Source: Callipepla californica brunnescens
Taxonomy: Eukaryota > Chordata > Aves > Galliformes > Odontophoridae
Assembly: GCA_023055505.1 (NCBI GenBank)
Contig: JALIRH010000007.1
Coordinates: 18,469,152-18,533,151 of the forward strand
DNA: 64,000 nt
Direction of reading: 5' to 3'
The notes beneath the pieces were generated by a model, which was not told the DNA's origin, searched no databases, and saw only the letters and a list, made by a program, of their open reading frames with translations. The position numbers were made by a program, and so were the translations under genes. The number at the start of each line of letters is the position of its first letter. The first letter of the stretch is position 1. Positions 23,401-34,580 of this stretch are shown here, one piece after another.

Positions 23401-26026
23401 GAGGAGTTTCGTAGGCATCGTCATCATCATCAAACTGTGAGCTGTCCTCTTCTGAGTCTGCCTCACCACGTTTATGCAGCAAGCAACTACTTTCAAACTG
23501 TGGGATGCTATCACTCCCTTCTACTGATGAGTCAGAACTACTGTCCCCAAGTAACAATCTGTCAAACACAAGATTGCTTTCTTCTACTGATAGGCTTTGT
23601 GCTGCGCTGTTACTGACCCCTTCAGGTGGTCCATCATGTGTAATAGTACTGCTTTCCAACAGAGGCCCCCAATTTATTTCTCCACTGTCTTCTAGACATA
23701 GCTTACTCTGGAAATCAGTACAACCATCCAAAGATTGCCTGCCATGTCTATCTGGACAGCTCTCTAGAGATGGCCTGTTATGTACATCACTGAAGTTCAA
23801 CAGAGGTTGCTCACTATATCCATTACCTTCAAACTGTGCGTCGCCACACTGACTATCTGATTCTTCTGGAAGTCCATATTCAGTATCAGCACTGAAGGAT
23901 GAACAAAGACTTCCCTGAACGTCATCTTTCTCAATGTTATTCAGTGCCATTCTATAACTGTCAGCTTGCAGTATATGAGGTTCATATTTTGTACAGGTCT
24001 TTTCCAGGTCTCTCCAGATTTCATCATCTGACGAGTCATTCACACTCAAGAAATTGTATACAGTCTTACCATATTTTTCCTTAACCAGATCATCTGTCAT
24101 AACCATCTCTTCTTTCTCTGTATCTGACATAAGATTTGGATTTGTGTCATTTGGAAGAACTCCTTCAATGTTTCCTGAATTTGCTTTTTGATCATTATGC
24201 TTATACACCTCTAATGGTGTCCACTCACAATCCTCCAGAAGACTCTCGAGTGCATTTCTGTTCCTGAAATTTTGAGTGTTACTTTCTACATTTCTATGTT
24301 CTGTAGGTTTAGTTAACAGCATCTCCAATGTAAACTGTGATTGCTCAGTACCACTATCGCTGCATACATCTGGCCTACATACATCTTTTCTCTGTGAACA
24401 TGTATAATTCCCCATATCTTCACGCTGAATTAACTTCTTGTCATCAAAAGTATCTTCAGCACCTGAAGGATCACCTTGAATTTTGCTTGTAATATTACTA
24501 AAGTGGACATTGCCAACTGACTTTAGATTAATTCCTTTCGGACTTACATATTTGTTGCTGAAATCTGTTTCTGACACATCAGTACTGCATGCAGAACTAT
24601 CCCCTTCCAGAAACATATTGATGGCTTCTTGCAACTGACCATCATATAACAGGAGTCTTCCTCCAGTGTTTGCATCCATGTAACTATTTACCATCAGGTA
24701 AGATATGAATAATTTCTTAGCTTGGTCTGAATTACGACATACAGGGTCTTCTGTGTCAGAATCTTCATGTCCCTTTTCACAGTCATGAAATAAAGATGGC
24801 AGGAGTTCATATGCTGATAACCATTTTGCAGTATTTTTACAAGAGGATTCTAATTCTTCTACACTGGGCATTTTATCTGGTAAAGTCACACTGTTCAGAA
24901 CAGATACAGTATTGATGTCTATTAACCCTGATTGTGCAGCCCTGTCTAGACTGAGCACTTCACAAGTTTCTGGAATGTAAAGTGCAGCAATTTTCTGCCT
25001 ATCACTGAGTATTTTGAATGCCAGCTCATTTGTTATCATTTCTTGGTGCAAAGATGTTGATATGGGGAATATTTCACCCGTGTCAGGCCATATTAGTCCA
25101 ACAAAGCCTCTCTGTGCTTCTAACACCAGCAGTGCACTGGTAGATGATATTAAATTGCATTGTATGGCTTCATCAACAGTCAAGCGTTGCCCAGAATTTG
25201 GACAAAGGATTCCACCAGTTTGAACCTGATGTGTGAGGATCCCACAAGCAGCATCCTGACCTATAATCCCTTGACTCACAGCCTCTTCTACAGTCATTCG
25301 CTTCCCTGACTCGGGGTCAATTATACCCCCAGATATTATCTGAGCTCCCAGCAGCCTAAACATTGTTTCCCTGTCAATGAGTCCTTCATGGGCTGCCCTC
25401 AAAATAGTTATTTTCCTTCCACATCTTAGTGTAATTCTACCTTTTTCTTGTGGTTTCACTGGTAGGAGTCTTAACCCTGTTTCCTCGTGTATCATGCCTC
25501 TATGAAGCATCTGTTCAAGGGAAATCTTTTCAGCACAGTTAGGGTCTATGAGATCTTTGCAAGTGTCTTGTCTTTCCAGAAGCTTTGCATATAATGTTGG
25601 AGAAATCAGGTTTCTCTGGAAAGCATTCTGCAAAGTCAGGTGCTCTCCAGTAGATGGCAAAATCAAGTGCCCACTTGAAAGCTGATTCTCAAGAATTTTA
25701 ATAGCCAAAGTTTCTGAAATTAGACCTTGTTCTAAAGCTGATATAACTGGAAGATCTGACAATGTTGACTCTGAAATAAGCTTCTTTGCACTATTTAATT
25801 CCTGCAACTGCAATTGAGTCTGCTCATCAATTAGGGCACAAGCTTTAGCTTCTTCCAAATCATAACATATTCCTAATTCTGGAGAAATTATTCCAGTAAG
25901 GATCAGCTGATTCTCGAGCAACCTAATTCCAGTGTCATAGTCAATAAAACCTTTTAGAATAGACTGAAAAACGGAATGGACTTCTCCAGTTGTTTGGTCA
26001 ATGACACCAGCAATGACTTTATTCAC
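20462..26026 (-). CDS. DST: DST BPAG1-b-specific giant exon: plectin repeats plus acidic region
   Basis: A 5,565-nt phase 0/0 cassette (1,855 codons) starting [20 protein letters not shown] and ending STSM|gtaag. Residues 1 to about 400 are plectin repeats, seen in [49 protein letters not shown] and [13 protein letters not shown]. The rest is long, Ser/Glu/Asp-rich and probably disordered, with Asp blocks at about residues 860-915 and 1040-1080. Human BPAG1-b, expressed mainly in muscle, has the same arrangement. Its repeats align well while the acidic tail is only loosely similar. An intact frame of this size argues for continued use. Confidence 0.96.
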
Positions 26027-27082
26027 CTAAAAAGAAATACAAAAGAACAGGTATCACTATTTTTAGACTAATTTTAACTTTTTCTTTTGCTTTTGAATGC
26101 GTGATAAGCATAAGAACTTGTACTTACCAGGACTGGAAGAATGCTGTGAATGTTAGCAGCTCAAACGCACAAGTGATCTTATGTCAGTCATTGAACAGCA
26201 CACGATGTGATAAAAGATTTAAAATCAACATGCATCTGTGAATTGAAAACCTATGCTTTGCATAGATAAATAGGGTTAGTGAAAGACCATAGAAGAGATG
26301 ATTGCAGAGTGAGCAAATAGAACACATTACCTGAAATGCAAAATTTCATGCTCTAAATGTCTGTGAAATGTTAGAACTTCAGAAAGAGTACGTGACTCAA
26401 AATTACCATGCTATTCATGTTTACAGCATACAGAACTTCCAACATTATGGAATCAGATATTCTAGCACCAAATAATGCTTTTAGTTTGCATGGAAAGCAT
26501 GAAGTCAGTCTGGCAACATTATTTAAAACAATTAAACAAACACCACCTCTAAACGAGAAAACTCATGTGCAACATTTTTTCAGAAATCCATATTTAAGAT
26601 TGAGATCCATTAACAAATGGATATAGTGTCTCAGAGTCACTAACATTATGTACTCCCATTTTTATGTCCAGAGAAATTTTAAGAAAAATTGAAAGTAGAT
26701 TTCTTCTGAGGACACTGAGGATATGTGGGAGACATGAACATATTATTTTATGGTGTCCCTTCTGCAGCACAAACACAGCCTTATACAGCAGTCAAAGAAT
26801 GGCTTTTATGAGAAGAGTTAAGAGATGAATGTTTATCTTTCTTCATGCAAGGCACACATTATCAAGACTCTTCACAAAAAAACCTGATGAGTAGAATATT
26901 CATATGCACAGGTAAGGTAGCACGCAGTATTTTGTAACAATTACACAACTTTTTCTATTAGTTAAACCTTAAAATCCTTTGCACACTGTTAATTGCAGCT
27001 TCATTTTTTACTCATCACATATGGTTCAAAACCATGCAGTAAAACTCAAAAGACCCTGAAATCTGAGTTTCCATCTTGCTAC
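26027..27082. other. DST intron before the BPAG1-b exon
   Basis: A 1.06-kb AT-rich intron between exons 27083 and 26026. No recognised element. Confidence 0.7.
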
Positions 27083-27218
27083 CTTTTCTTCCATCTTCTC
27101 ATCATCCAAACACTGTGCTTCCTGCCGCTGCTTCAGAGCTTCGTTGGACAACAAACTGTAGCTCTCCTGGAGTGATTTGACTTGTTTTTCCATTTCGCCT
27201 CTCTCTTCAGCTGACATT
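27083..27218 (-). CDS. DST: DST exon for long isoforms: helical linker
   Basis: A 136-nt exon that completes the Lys codon and reads MSAEERGEMEKQVKSLQESY, ending DDEKMEEK|gtagc in phase 0. From here transcripts either enter the 5.6-kb BPAG1-b exon at 26026 or jump to 20262 (BPAG1-a). On the coding strand the acceptor is preceded by a run of about 28 T. Confidence 0.93.
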
Positions 27219-27235
27219 CTATTAAAAAAAGAAAC

Positions 27236-27263
27236 AAAAAAAAAAAAAAAAAAAAAAAAAAAA
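27236..27263 (-). repeat. Poly-T tract (coding strand) at an acceptor
   Basis: About 28 consecutive A on the plus strand, which is T on the DST strand, lying roughly 17-45 bases upstream of the exon at 27218. It probably acts as part of that exon's polypyrimidine tract. Confidence 0.9.
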
Positions 27264-28043
27264 GGAAGCATTTTGAAAAAACTGTTTAGCTTTAAGTTAA
27301 AAAAGGGGGGGAAAGAAATCTTTTTACCAGTAGAGATAGGTAACACAATTAGCAAGTAGTAATAAAGTAACTCAGCAATTTGCTAGTGTACTGAAATCAT
27401 AGAATCACAGAATCGTTTGAGTTGGAAGGGACCTTTAAAGGTCACATCGTCCAACTACCCTACAATGAACATGGACATCCACAGCTAGATCCTGATGCTC
27501 AAAGCCTGGTCCAGCCTGACCTTGAATGCCTCCAGGGACTGGGCATCCACCACATATCTGGGCAACCTGTTCCAATACCTCATCACTCTTACTGTAAAAT
27601 GCTTTTTTAATTTTTCAAAATCTCCCCTCTTCTAGTTTGAAATCATTTCCCCTTGTTCTGAAACAGACCCTGCAAAATAGACTGTCCCAAATAACTTAAT
27701 TTTAGGTGAAAATGAAACAAACTTGAGATATAAAGCTGAAATCCTGATTTACTTCTAATTTGTTAATTATTTTGACTTCAAAGGACAATTATCATCCAGC
27801 ATACTTCAGGTTGACCAGAGGTACATATGCCTAATCATATTCCTGAAACAGATAAAATGTAATCAACCTTGAACAAGAATTGATGACAAAATTTTATTAA
27901 AAAACAAAACAACAACAAAAACATCTGAAATATGTGCACACAAAGTATAATTAGAAATATAGCATGTGAAAAGTTTTTCTTTAAAAGAAAAAAAGTATGT
28001 ACTGATTCTGTTAATTTGTTTGAAAAATAAAAGCATGGCTTAC
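27264..28043. other. DST intron containing CR1
   Basis: The intron between exons 28044 and 27218. About 300 bases are CR1; the rest is AT-rich and unassigned. Confidence 0.7.
27396..27695 (-). mobile_element. CR1 LINE 3' fragment
   Basis: It begins with the reverse complement of the CR1 tail (ATCATAGAATCACAGAATCG), then TTGGAAGGGACCTTTAAAGG, CAGCCTGACCTTGAATGCCT and TTCCCCTTGTTCTGAAACAGA. The two ATAGAATC/ACAGAATC units are the CR1 terminal octamers. About 300 bases, 5'-truncated, sense strand the same as DST. Confidence 0.93.
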
Positions 28044-28132
28044 TTGTCACTGTGTTTAGCTAAAAATGCCTGAGTAGTTTGCAGAGCTTCAGCTATCTGT
28101 TCTTTCTTAGCTGACATTTCTTCCAGGGAAAT
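28044..28132 (-). CDS. DST: DST exon for long isoforms: helical linker
   Basis: An 89-nt exon reading [20 protein letters not shown], then QAFLAKHSD, closing two bases into Lys (GACAA|gtaagc). It matches the human linker helix before the BPAG1-b exon. Confidence 0.93.
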
Positions 28133-28791
28133 CTGAAAAATAAACAATCTTTGTTCAAGACTTAACTAAGCACAAATATAAAACGAAAAGCAAACCAACA
28201 GCAGAATATTTCTAAGTGTGACAAAACTCAATAGCATAGGAACTTGAAATTAAAAAAAAGCAAAAACATGAAAGAAGCTATTCTGAGAGCTATATTATTT
28301 ATTGTGAAATTACATCATTTAGGCATGGATAAGTCACTGCACTAGGTCTTTTGGTAAAATGAGACAGGAAACAATTTGGTGAGACAAACTGAATCTATTT
28401 AAAATGTGACTTGTTTAAAACATACCCATTTAAAACCACTGAGCATTTGGCACAGTTCAAAGTAAACTTATAAAGATATGTATATAATGGTCATGCTAAA
28501 AAAGATGCACACCACAAGAGAGAGCAACTTTTTATAAAACATAGTAGAAGCAGAAAACCACATACTTCATGAAATTCAATGACAGACAAATGCAATATTA
28601 GATGCTCAGGGAAAAAAAAATATATTATTATTAATATTCTTCCCTTAATCATTTCTGTGTCATTCCCACTCAAGCTCTAGTTCTGGCAGAGGAACTTGTA
28701 AGAATTTAATCTTTTAAGTTTTCTGAGAAACTCCCTGCAGCTCTTCAGATAAAAGTACCACCTTTGATTTTGGTAAACAAAGGGAAAGTAT

Positions 28792-28826
<35 letters not shown>

Positions 28827-30640
28827 TAGAACTTTGTTAACAACTCTGAAATAAGTTCAAAGGAAGTGCTAAAACAACTCTGGGAAGGTATCTAGGAAGA
28901 GTGTAGGTTCTCGTGGGTTGGGTCACAAACAGTTCTGTCTTGATAAGTATGTTTTGAACACAGTCTGTCTTTGGATTCACTACCAGCAAGCCACAATCCC
29001 ACTGTTCGTGCTGCCTGGACAAAAACACAGACAGCAAGTACAGTATGCCTAACATGAGAAGACATGAGCTTCCCTTTCCTCAGGGCACTGGCATCACAGT
29101 GGCTGCTGCTGTATATGCTGTGCCACTACTGGCAGCAGCTTCTCCACCCACTCTCCCAATGGCTACACCTCAGAACATCCCCAAGAATACGTGTGAAATG
29201 TGTTTCAGCTAACATCAGCCATCAAAACAAAAGAAAACAAAACCCTATAAAAAATTTGCTCTTAGGTTTGTACCAAATGTGTCTGAGCATCTATGCCAGT
29301 CAGCGAATACAAAACTAGGTGCCTTTGGATGATACCCACTATCTCACAGGCTGTACTGGAAACATCCTCAGGAAATGGCTGCCTCCAGATGGCAAGAGGC
29401 AACTAACTTGCATGTTACTTTCTGAGGGCTCAAGATGGACTGGGAAGATGTCAGTGTACTTGCCGTGGTAGGCTGAGGCACTCCAAGGAGTAGTGTTGGC
29501 CCAACACTGACAAAGGTTTTCACCACTGCCATCAACAAGGGAAGTAAAAAAAAAGTACTGAATGTTTTCTGTCAGTTACAGAACCAGCAGTGGCTCCTCA
29601 AACACATCTGCTCTTCTATACTACAGAGCGCAGCCTCTACAAACAAGCAGTGTGCTAGCACCGGCGGCAGGTGGGGCCCATAGGGCTGTCTGACTGCAAG
29701 TTCTAATTCTGCAGCTCTGACACCAATGCCCATGTTCAAAATAAAAACACAGGAACAAGTTGCTTGAAAGAAGTGCCAAAATCAAGTTTGTGTGAACAAA
29801 CTCGAACAGCCAAACTCTTTCTGAAGGATGTGGAAAAGACACCACTCTGTTTCTCTACTACTCAGTGGGCAGGTAGATCTTTATTTCTGAAAATCCTTTC
29901 AGGTGTCACTATGCTATTTTGTATGACAATGCTAGCAGGGGAACTACTACAAATGACATGAAACTTCACAGAAGGAAATTCACAGTCAGAGTAACAACTA
30001 TACACAACATTAATAGATCTGCCAAATACAACGAGTGGAAGACAGACTCCTCCAGTAGCCTGTGGAATAGTGTGGTAGGAAAAAGGGCCACACTGGCACC
30101 TTATGTATGCCCTAAGGAAGCAGTGTGCATGTTTCTTTCAACTACTGCCTCATAAGCCATCCTGTAAGAAGAACACTCGAGAAAATTTTTTAATAGAAAA
30201 TAAGAAACTTGTCCCAAAGGCCTCTCCTGTCAACTTTCTCCATCTTGGTGCTAGAAGTCATCAGGCTTATTCTTCACTAAACTACTGCGGGAGCATGTAA
30301 CAGACCAAAAAAATGCTGTGCTGTTGGGATGTACTGTCCCTTTCCAATGGTCAAATGGTGGTATGCAGAGTACAGTTTCTCTACATCAACACTTTGCACT
30401 GTCAGAATACTCATATAAGGTGAAAGGCAGCTTGTACTTGCTCTTGAGCAACATTTGTATCCCTGAGCATTTATGCAATCCTCTGCTCACAACCAAACAT
30501 GAAATTACAATTTAGTGAAGTGTGAATGGTGATTCGGAGGAAAAAAAAAAAAAAGAATAATTCTGGAATATTTTATCATTTTAATCAATCCAAAAAGCTA
30601 AAAAGGGGAAGTGTTATTTTACTAAAAGACATCTGTGTAC
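28133..30640. other. DST intron with TG microsatellite and an unassigned complex block
   Basis: A 2.5-kb intron between exons 30641 and 28132. 28840-30530 is less AT-rich than other introns and has many short frames on both strands. It looks like a decayed insertion, but I could not name it. Confidence 0.6.
28794..28826. repeat. (TG)n microsatellite
   Basis: About 16 uninterrupted TG dinucleotides in the intron before exon 28044. Confidence 0.97.
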
Positions 30641-30775
30641 CTGCTGCTTAGGCAAATCTGTCTTTTCAGCCTTTTCTCCTCCTTCTTTGTTGAGTGTCTT
30701 GCTGAGGTTTGACACCCATTTCAGTAAATCCCCAGCCTTCTCAACATGTTCTTTTTTTTCTTCTTCCATTGACTT
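30641..30775 (-). CDS. DST: DST exon for long isoforms after the plakin domain
   Basis: A 135-nt phase 0/0 exon reading [20 protein letters not shown], then [10 protein letters not shown], ending DLPKQQ|gtaca. It corresponds to the human segment that follows LEEEE in BPAG1-a and b. The acceptor cgtcag is poor in pyrimidines, as expected if this splice competes with the e-specific exon. Confidence 0.93.
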
Positions 30776-31805
30776 CTGACGAGCAGCGCAAATTGTAAAA
30801 CACATGTAAATGTAAATTGTTGGAATATTTAACATTCACATCAGTATAAAAACAGTTCTACCAAATCAACAGTATTACCACATACCCTTACAGTGATTAC
30901 TTTTTATTATCACCACATGCATTACTGCAACACTTTGATGTAGGAACAAAAATCCCACACTGTTATCAACATTAACAGTATAATTCCTCAAAAGATTTCT
31001 AATTAAGAAGCTTATTCATACACATGTACATTCATGATACAATGATTGATACGGAGAAAAAGGACAGCTTCCCAGCAATTACTCAGCAGATAAAATCCTA
31101 ACAATCTAATGCATATAAAGCATCTCTGAATTGCTGCCTTTGCATTACCCTCAGGTGCGGATATCTACAGTCAGCATAGGATATCAGTATCAGCAATCAA
31201 TGGACATGGATTACTAAATTACATCTCAGGAGAATACATCACTTCCATTTCTACATAAACAAGGACAATAAAGTTAAAATCACCTTTTTCTGCATGGGAA
31301 AATACATATATTTTTCATAGTAATGCAACCCGTGAGTAGTTTGAAATTTAGGTCTGTTTTCTAAGTACTGCTAAGCCCTTCCATGTGTTACAAGTGAAAA
31401 TGAAGATATTTTATTTAAATGGATCTTTTTAGCTGGATATTCAGTTGTAATTCATTTGCCTATTAAGGTATGAAAAAAAAATATTGCTAAGTTACCTGAA
31501 GTGTAGAAAAAAAAAAAGATAAAAAATTTTATGATGTAAGTAGCCCTTTAAATTAATGAAATACCAGCATGAGAAAAGGTACTTATGTGTGCTTACTGAA
31601 CTGCAGATTTAACTCTTGTATACTGTTTTGCCACCCTTGTATAATAAATTACATTTGAAAATTGATTTGTGATATTAAATGAAGTAACTGGATTGTATGA
31701 AATACTGCATTGTCTTCACTCGCAAAATGGGAATCTGTTCAATCTTTAATGAATTAATCTGACACTTTTCTCACCTAATTGTATGCATTTCACATATGCA
31801 GTAGC
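30776..31805. other. DST intron between the BPAG1-e polyadenylation region and exon 30775
   Basis: AT-rich sequence that is intron for long transcripts and possibly extended 3' UTR for BPAG1-e. No coding signal. Confidence 0.6.
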
Positions 31806-32112
31806 TTCACCAATTTATAACCTCCAGTTTATTAAGCCTACATGAAGGTAATGTCAGATAAGGCCTTCAGGTAAACCCTGAACATACTCCATTTTGACAT
31901 TACAAATTTTCCTTACTTTACCTAAAGATTTAAACTTTGTAACAAGTTATAATTAATTCCAGCTTACTGATGGATACTAATTAGCTGTTTAAACTAATTA
32001 GTTTTAAAGCAACTACATTAGACATCATCCATAGCTTACATAAAAGTCAGTGTATATCTTTCCCTTGACTTGAATCAACTTTAAATCAGGCCCCAGGTGA
32101 GTACTATCATCT
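31806..32112 (-). other. Likely BPAG1-e 3' untranslated region (minimum extent)
   Basis: Sequence after the BPAG1-e stop, up to about 20 bases past the first AATAAA on the minus strand. No open frame follows. The true end may lie further on, because further AATAAA motifs occur at 31410-31415 and 30903-30908. Confidence 0.5.
31828..31833 (-). terminator. Candidate BPAG1-e polyadenylation signal
   Basis: The minus strand reads AATAAA about 280 bases after the stop codon. It is the first canonical hexamer downstream. Further ones at 31410-31415 and 30903-30908 are alternatives. Confidence 0.5.
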
Positions 32113-34032
32113 TTATAATGAAGCATAGTACAGACTAGAAATTCCCGTTTTCATGGGCTGAGCTGCTTCTAACAATCGTAGCCCAGTGTGGCAATCAAAA
32201 ACAGCACTCTCTAAAGCTTCTTTGTAGGTTAACTTCTTCTTTGTTTTGGGGCATGTTATAAATTTAGCATACAATTCTTCATCTTTCACCTTTGTAGCTG
32301 TGACAGCATCAATGACACCACACTTAATCGCATCTTCCATTGTCAATCTGGAATGAGATTTTGGATCTATCAACCCACCAGTCAGGTACTGATACTCTAG
32401 GCAGCGCATACCCATATCTTTGTCTAGGGCATTCATACCCATAGCTTCAACAGCTGACATAACTGTATTCTTCACAGGGTGAATGATCCCAGTAAAGACT
32501 AGTTCACACTGCTGAATCTGCTTGGCACAACCATCATCAACTAATTCCTTTTGCAAAGCTTCTGAAACACTGTACTTCTTCCCAGTAAATGGATCGATTA
32601 TGCCTCCTGTGCTAACCTGAGCTTCAAGACATCTGAGGGCCGTAACTCTATCTACCAGATTTCTGCGCGAGGCTTTTAAAACTGGAATTCTTTCATTAGT
32701 TTCAGAAAGCCAAAATCCTGCGATAGGACTGTTTAGATCTTTCTTTGTTTGTGAACTGCTAAATAAAATATCTCCCAACTCATTAGCTGTGATTAAGCCC
32801 TCTCTGTATTTATTGACTAATGCTCTGTCGATTCTACCCTGATTTATGACCTCCTCGATATTAAACTGCACGCCAGTTTTAAGATCTGTAAGCAAAATAA
32901 AAGAACTCCCATCTGAATCAAAATATGTAGACTCCTTCCAATCAAATTCCTGCTTAGAAAGTTCAAGATACGTGGCTTTATCGACACTTTGGTTTTTATA
33001 AGCCTCATAGGAAGTCATTTCAGCTCCAGTTTTGACGTCTACTACAGAAATTCTATGACTTTTCTCCGCTGACGGGCTGCTTATTCTCCTTTCACCAACT
33101 GGAAGCAGTAAACAGTTACTGCTAACACTGAACAAACACATTTTCAGCAAATCACAGTAGTACATAGCTTTCCTGTTGTTTGGATTATGAAAACATTTTG
33201 CATTACTAGAAGGTTCATGCAAAAATTTCAAAATCGTGTTATTAAGCAAGCCAAGGTGTACTGCAGTTTCTGGAGGTACACGAACACTTCTTATGGGATC
33301 AACAACACCCCCAGTTGCAATTTGAGCTTCAAGGATATTTTTACCCTTTTGTCTTTCTAGAAGTCGAGCTTCCATAGCTTGGTACACAGATACCACTTTA
33401 CCAGAACAGCAGTATCCCAAAACAGCTTTCTCTGCCTCATGCAGTCTACTCTTGAATTCACTATCAGCAAGCCCTCTGACAACCGAATCATCAACTGAGA
33501 ATTTCTGACCTGTTGTAGGATCAATGATGAACCCAGTAGCTGCTTGGGCCTCTAAAAATGCTAATGCCAATGCTTTCCCTATGATTCTTCTCTTTGTTGC
33601 TGAAGTAAAAGACAGTATTTCTTTGCTGGATTCAAGGTACACTCCAGCTATAGCTGTAGGTTTAGTTAAAAATTTTTCAAGACTTTTCTGAACCTCCTCA
33701 ATAGTTTTCTGCCCTGAATGGAGTTGCTCAACAGTAAGCCTGTCTAAAAGCTTAACTTCAATTAATTGTCTGGCAGTTACATCATGTCGAAGACCTTGAA
33801 ATTTAATATCATCATATTCTTCTGGAAAACATTCCAACTGTGTAGCATCATCAACAGTTCTCAATATATCTTCTCCTAAGAAAGAATTCAACTTTGCAAA
33901 GTCTTCTCTCCTAAACCCTTCAGATGTTTTGTATCCCTCAAACATTCTCTCTTCATTACCAAAAGTCTTGCCATTTTCTTGTTTTAATGTTGTAACTTCA
34001 ACATGCATGTCATATTGCTTGTTCTTCGCTAT
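32113..34032 (-). CDS. DST: DST BPAG1-e terminal exon: plectin-repeat domains and stop
   Basis: A 1,920-nt terminal exon (639 codons plus stop) starting IAKNKQYDMHVEVTTLKQE after acceptor ctgaaaatag/cag. It carries plectin repeats recognisable by GFIIDPTTGQKFSVDDSV, GGVVDPIRSVRVPPETAV, GGIIDPFTGKKYSVSEALQ and GGLIDPKSHSRLTMEDA, arranged as two globular blocks joined by a linker. These bind intermediate filaments (keratins 5 and 14). It ends TGISSLYYASL and a stop, two or three residues different from the mammalian end. Only the epithelial transcript uses it. Confidence 0.96.
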   Translation of the reverse strand: MAKNKQYDMHVEVTTLKQENGKTFGNEERMFEGYKTSEGFRREDFAKLNSFLGEDILRTVDDATQLECFPEEYDDIKFQGLRHDVTARQLIEVKLLDRLTVEQLHSGQKTIEEVQKSLEKFLTKPTAIAGVYLESSKEILSFTSATKRRIIGKALALAFLEAQAATGFIIDPTTGQKFSVDDSVVRGLADSEFKSRLHEAEKAVLGYCCSGKVVSVYQAMEARLLERQKGKNILEAQIATGGVVDPIRSVRVPPETAVHLGLLNNTILKFLHEPSSNAKCFHNPNNRKAMYYCDLLKMCLFSVSSNCLLLPVGERRISSPSAEKSHRISVVDVKTGAEMTSYEAYKNQSVDKATYLELSKQEFDWKESTYFDSDGSSFILLTDLKTGVQFNIEEVINQGRIDRALVNKYREGLITANELGDILFSSSQTKKDLNSPIAGFWLSETNERIPVLKASRRNLVDRVTALRCLEAQVSTGGIIDPFTGKKYSVSEALQKELVDDGCAKQIQQCELVFTGIIHPVKNTVMSAVEAMGMNALDKDMGMRCLEYQYLTGGLIDPKSHSRLTMEDAIKCGVIDAVTATKVKDEELYAKFITCPKTKKKLTYKEALESAVFDCHTGLRLLEAAQPMKTGISSLYYASL

Positions 34033-34580
34033 CTGAAAATAGGAATTTTTTGACACAGTGAGAAATAGATCTGCAAAACTTTGCTGTATATAATACACTT
34101 CTAAATCCACCACCAGAGAAACAAAAGGGAGAACGTGAATATATTAGAAAGGAGAACTGTTATTAGCACTGGACAGCACAGAAATATAGAAAGCTAGGGT
34201 TTTAAAATGCATTCACCATTTCCAATATTTATTCAGCAATGAGAACAGGATTAGACTAAGCAACAATATTTGTTATTATTAGGTGAACTTAGCACTTCTA
34301 AGCAAAGCTCATTTTGACCAAAAATGATACAATGGTGTATGTGAAATCTTATTTCCAACAAGCCATGTAAAATAACATGTTCTCTAGATATTAACAAGCC
34401 TGCTCCAAAGGTTTAACAAAAAGCTGCACAAGGTGAAAATGATGAGGTCCCCTTCACCAAGGTATGAACACAGGAAACATGAGAGAGAATACAGAGTACT
34501 GATAGAGCATAACTAAAAAAAAAATAGAATAGTAAAAGACAGCACTAGGAAGGCAAGCCCTCACAGAATGTATTGTATAC
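34033..34580. other. DST intron between the two BPAG1-e exons
   Basis: A 548-base intron with nothing recognised. Confidence 0.8.

Noticed and set aside
23281..23852. Plus-strand His/Ser-rich frames across the Asp-rich part of the BPAG1-b exon
   Set aside because: GAT/GAC repeats read backwards as ATC/GTC (or CAT in another frame), which produces artificial His-rich proteins.
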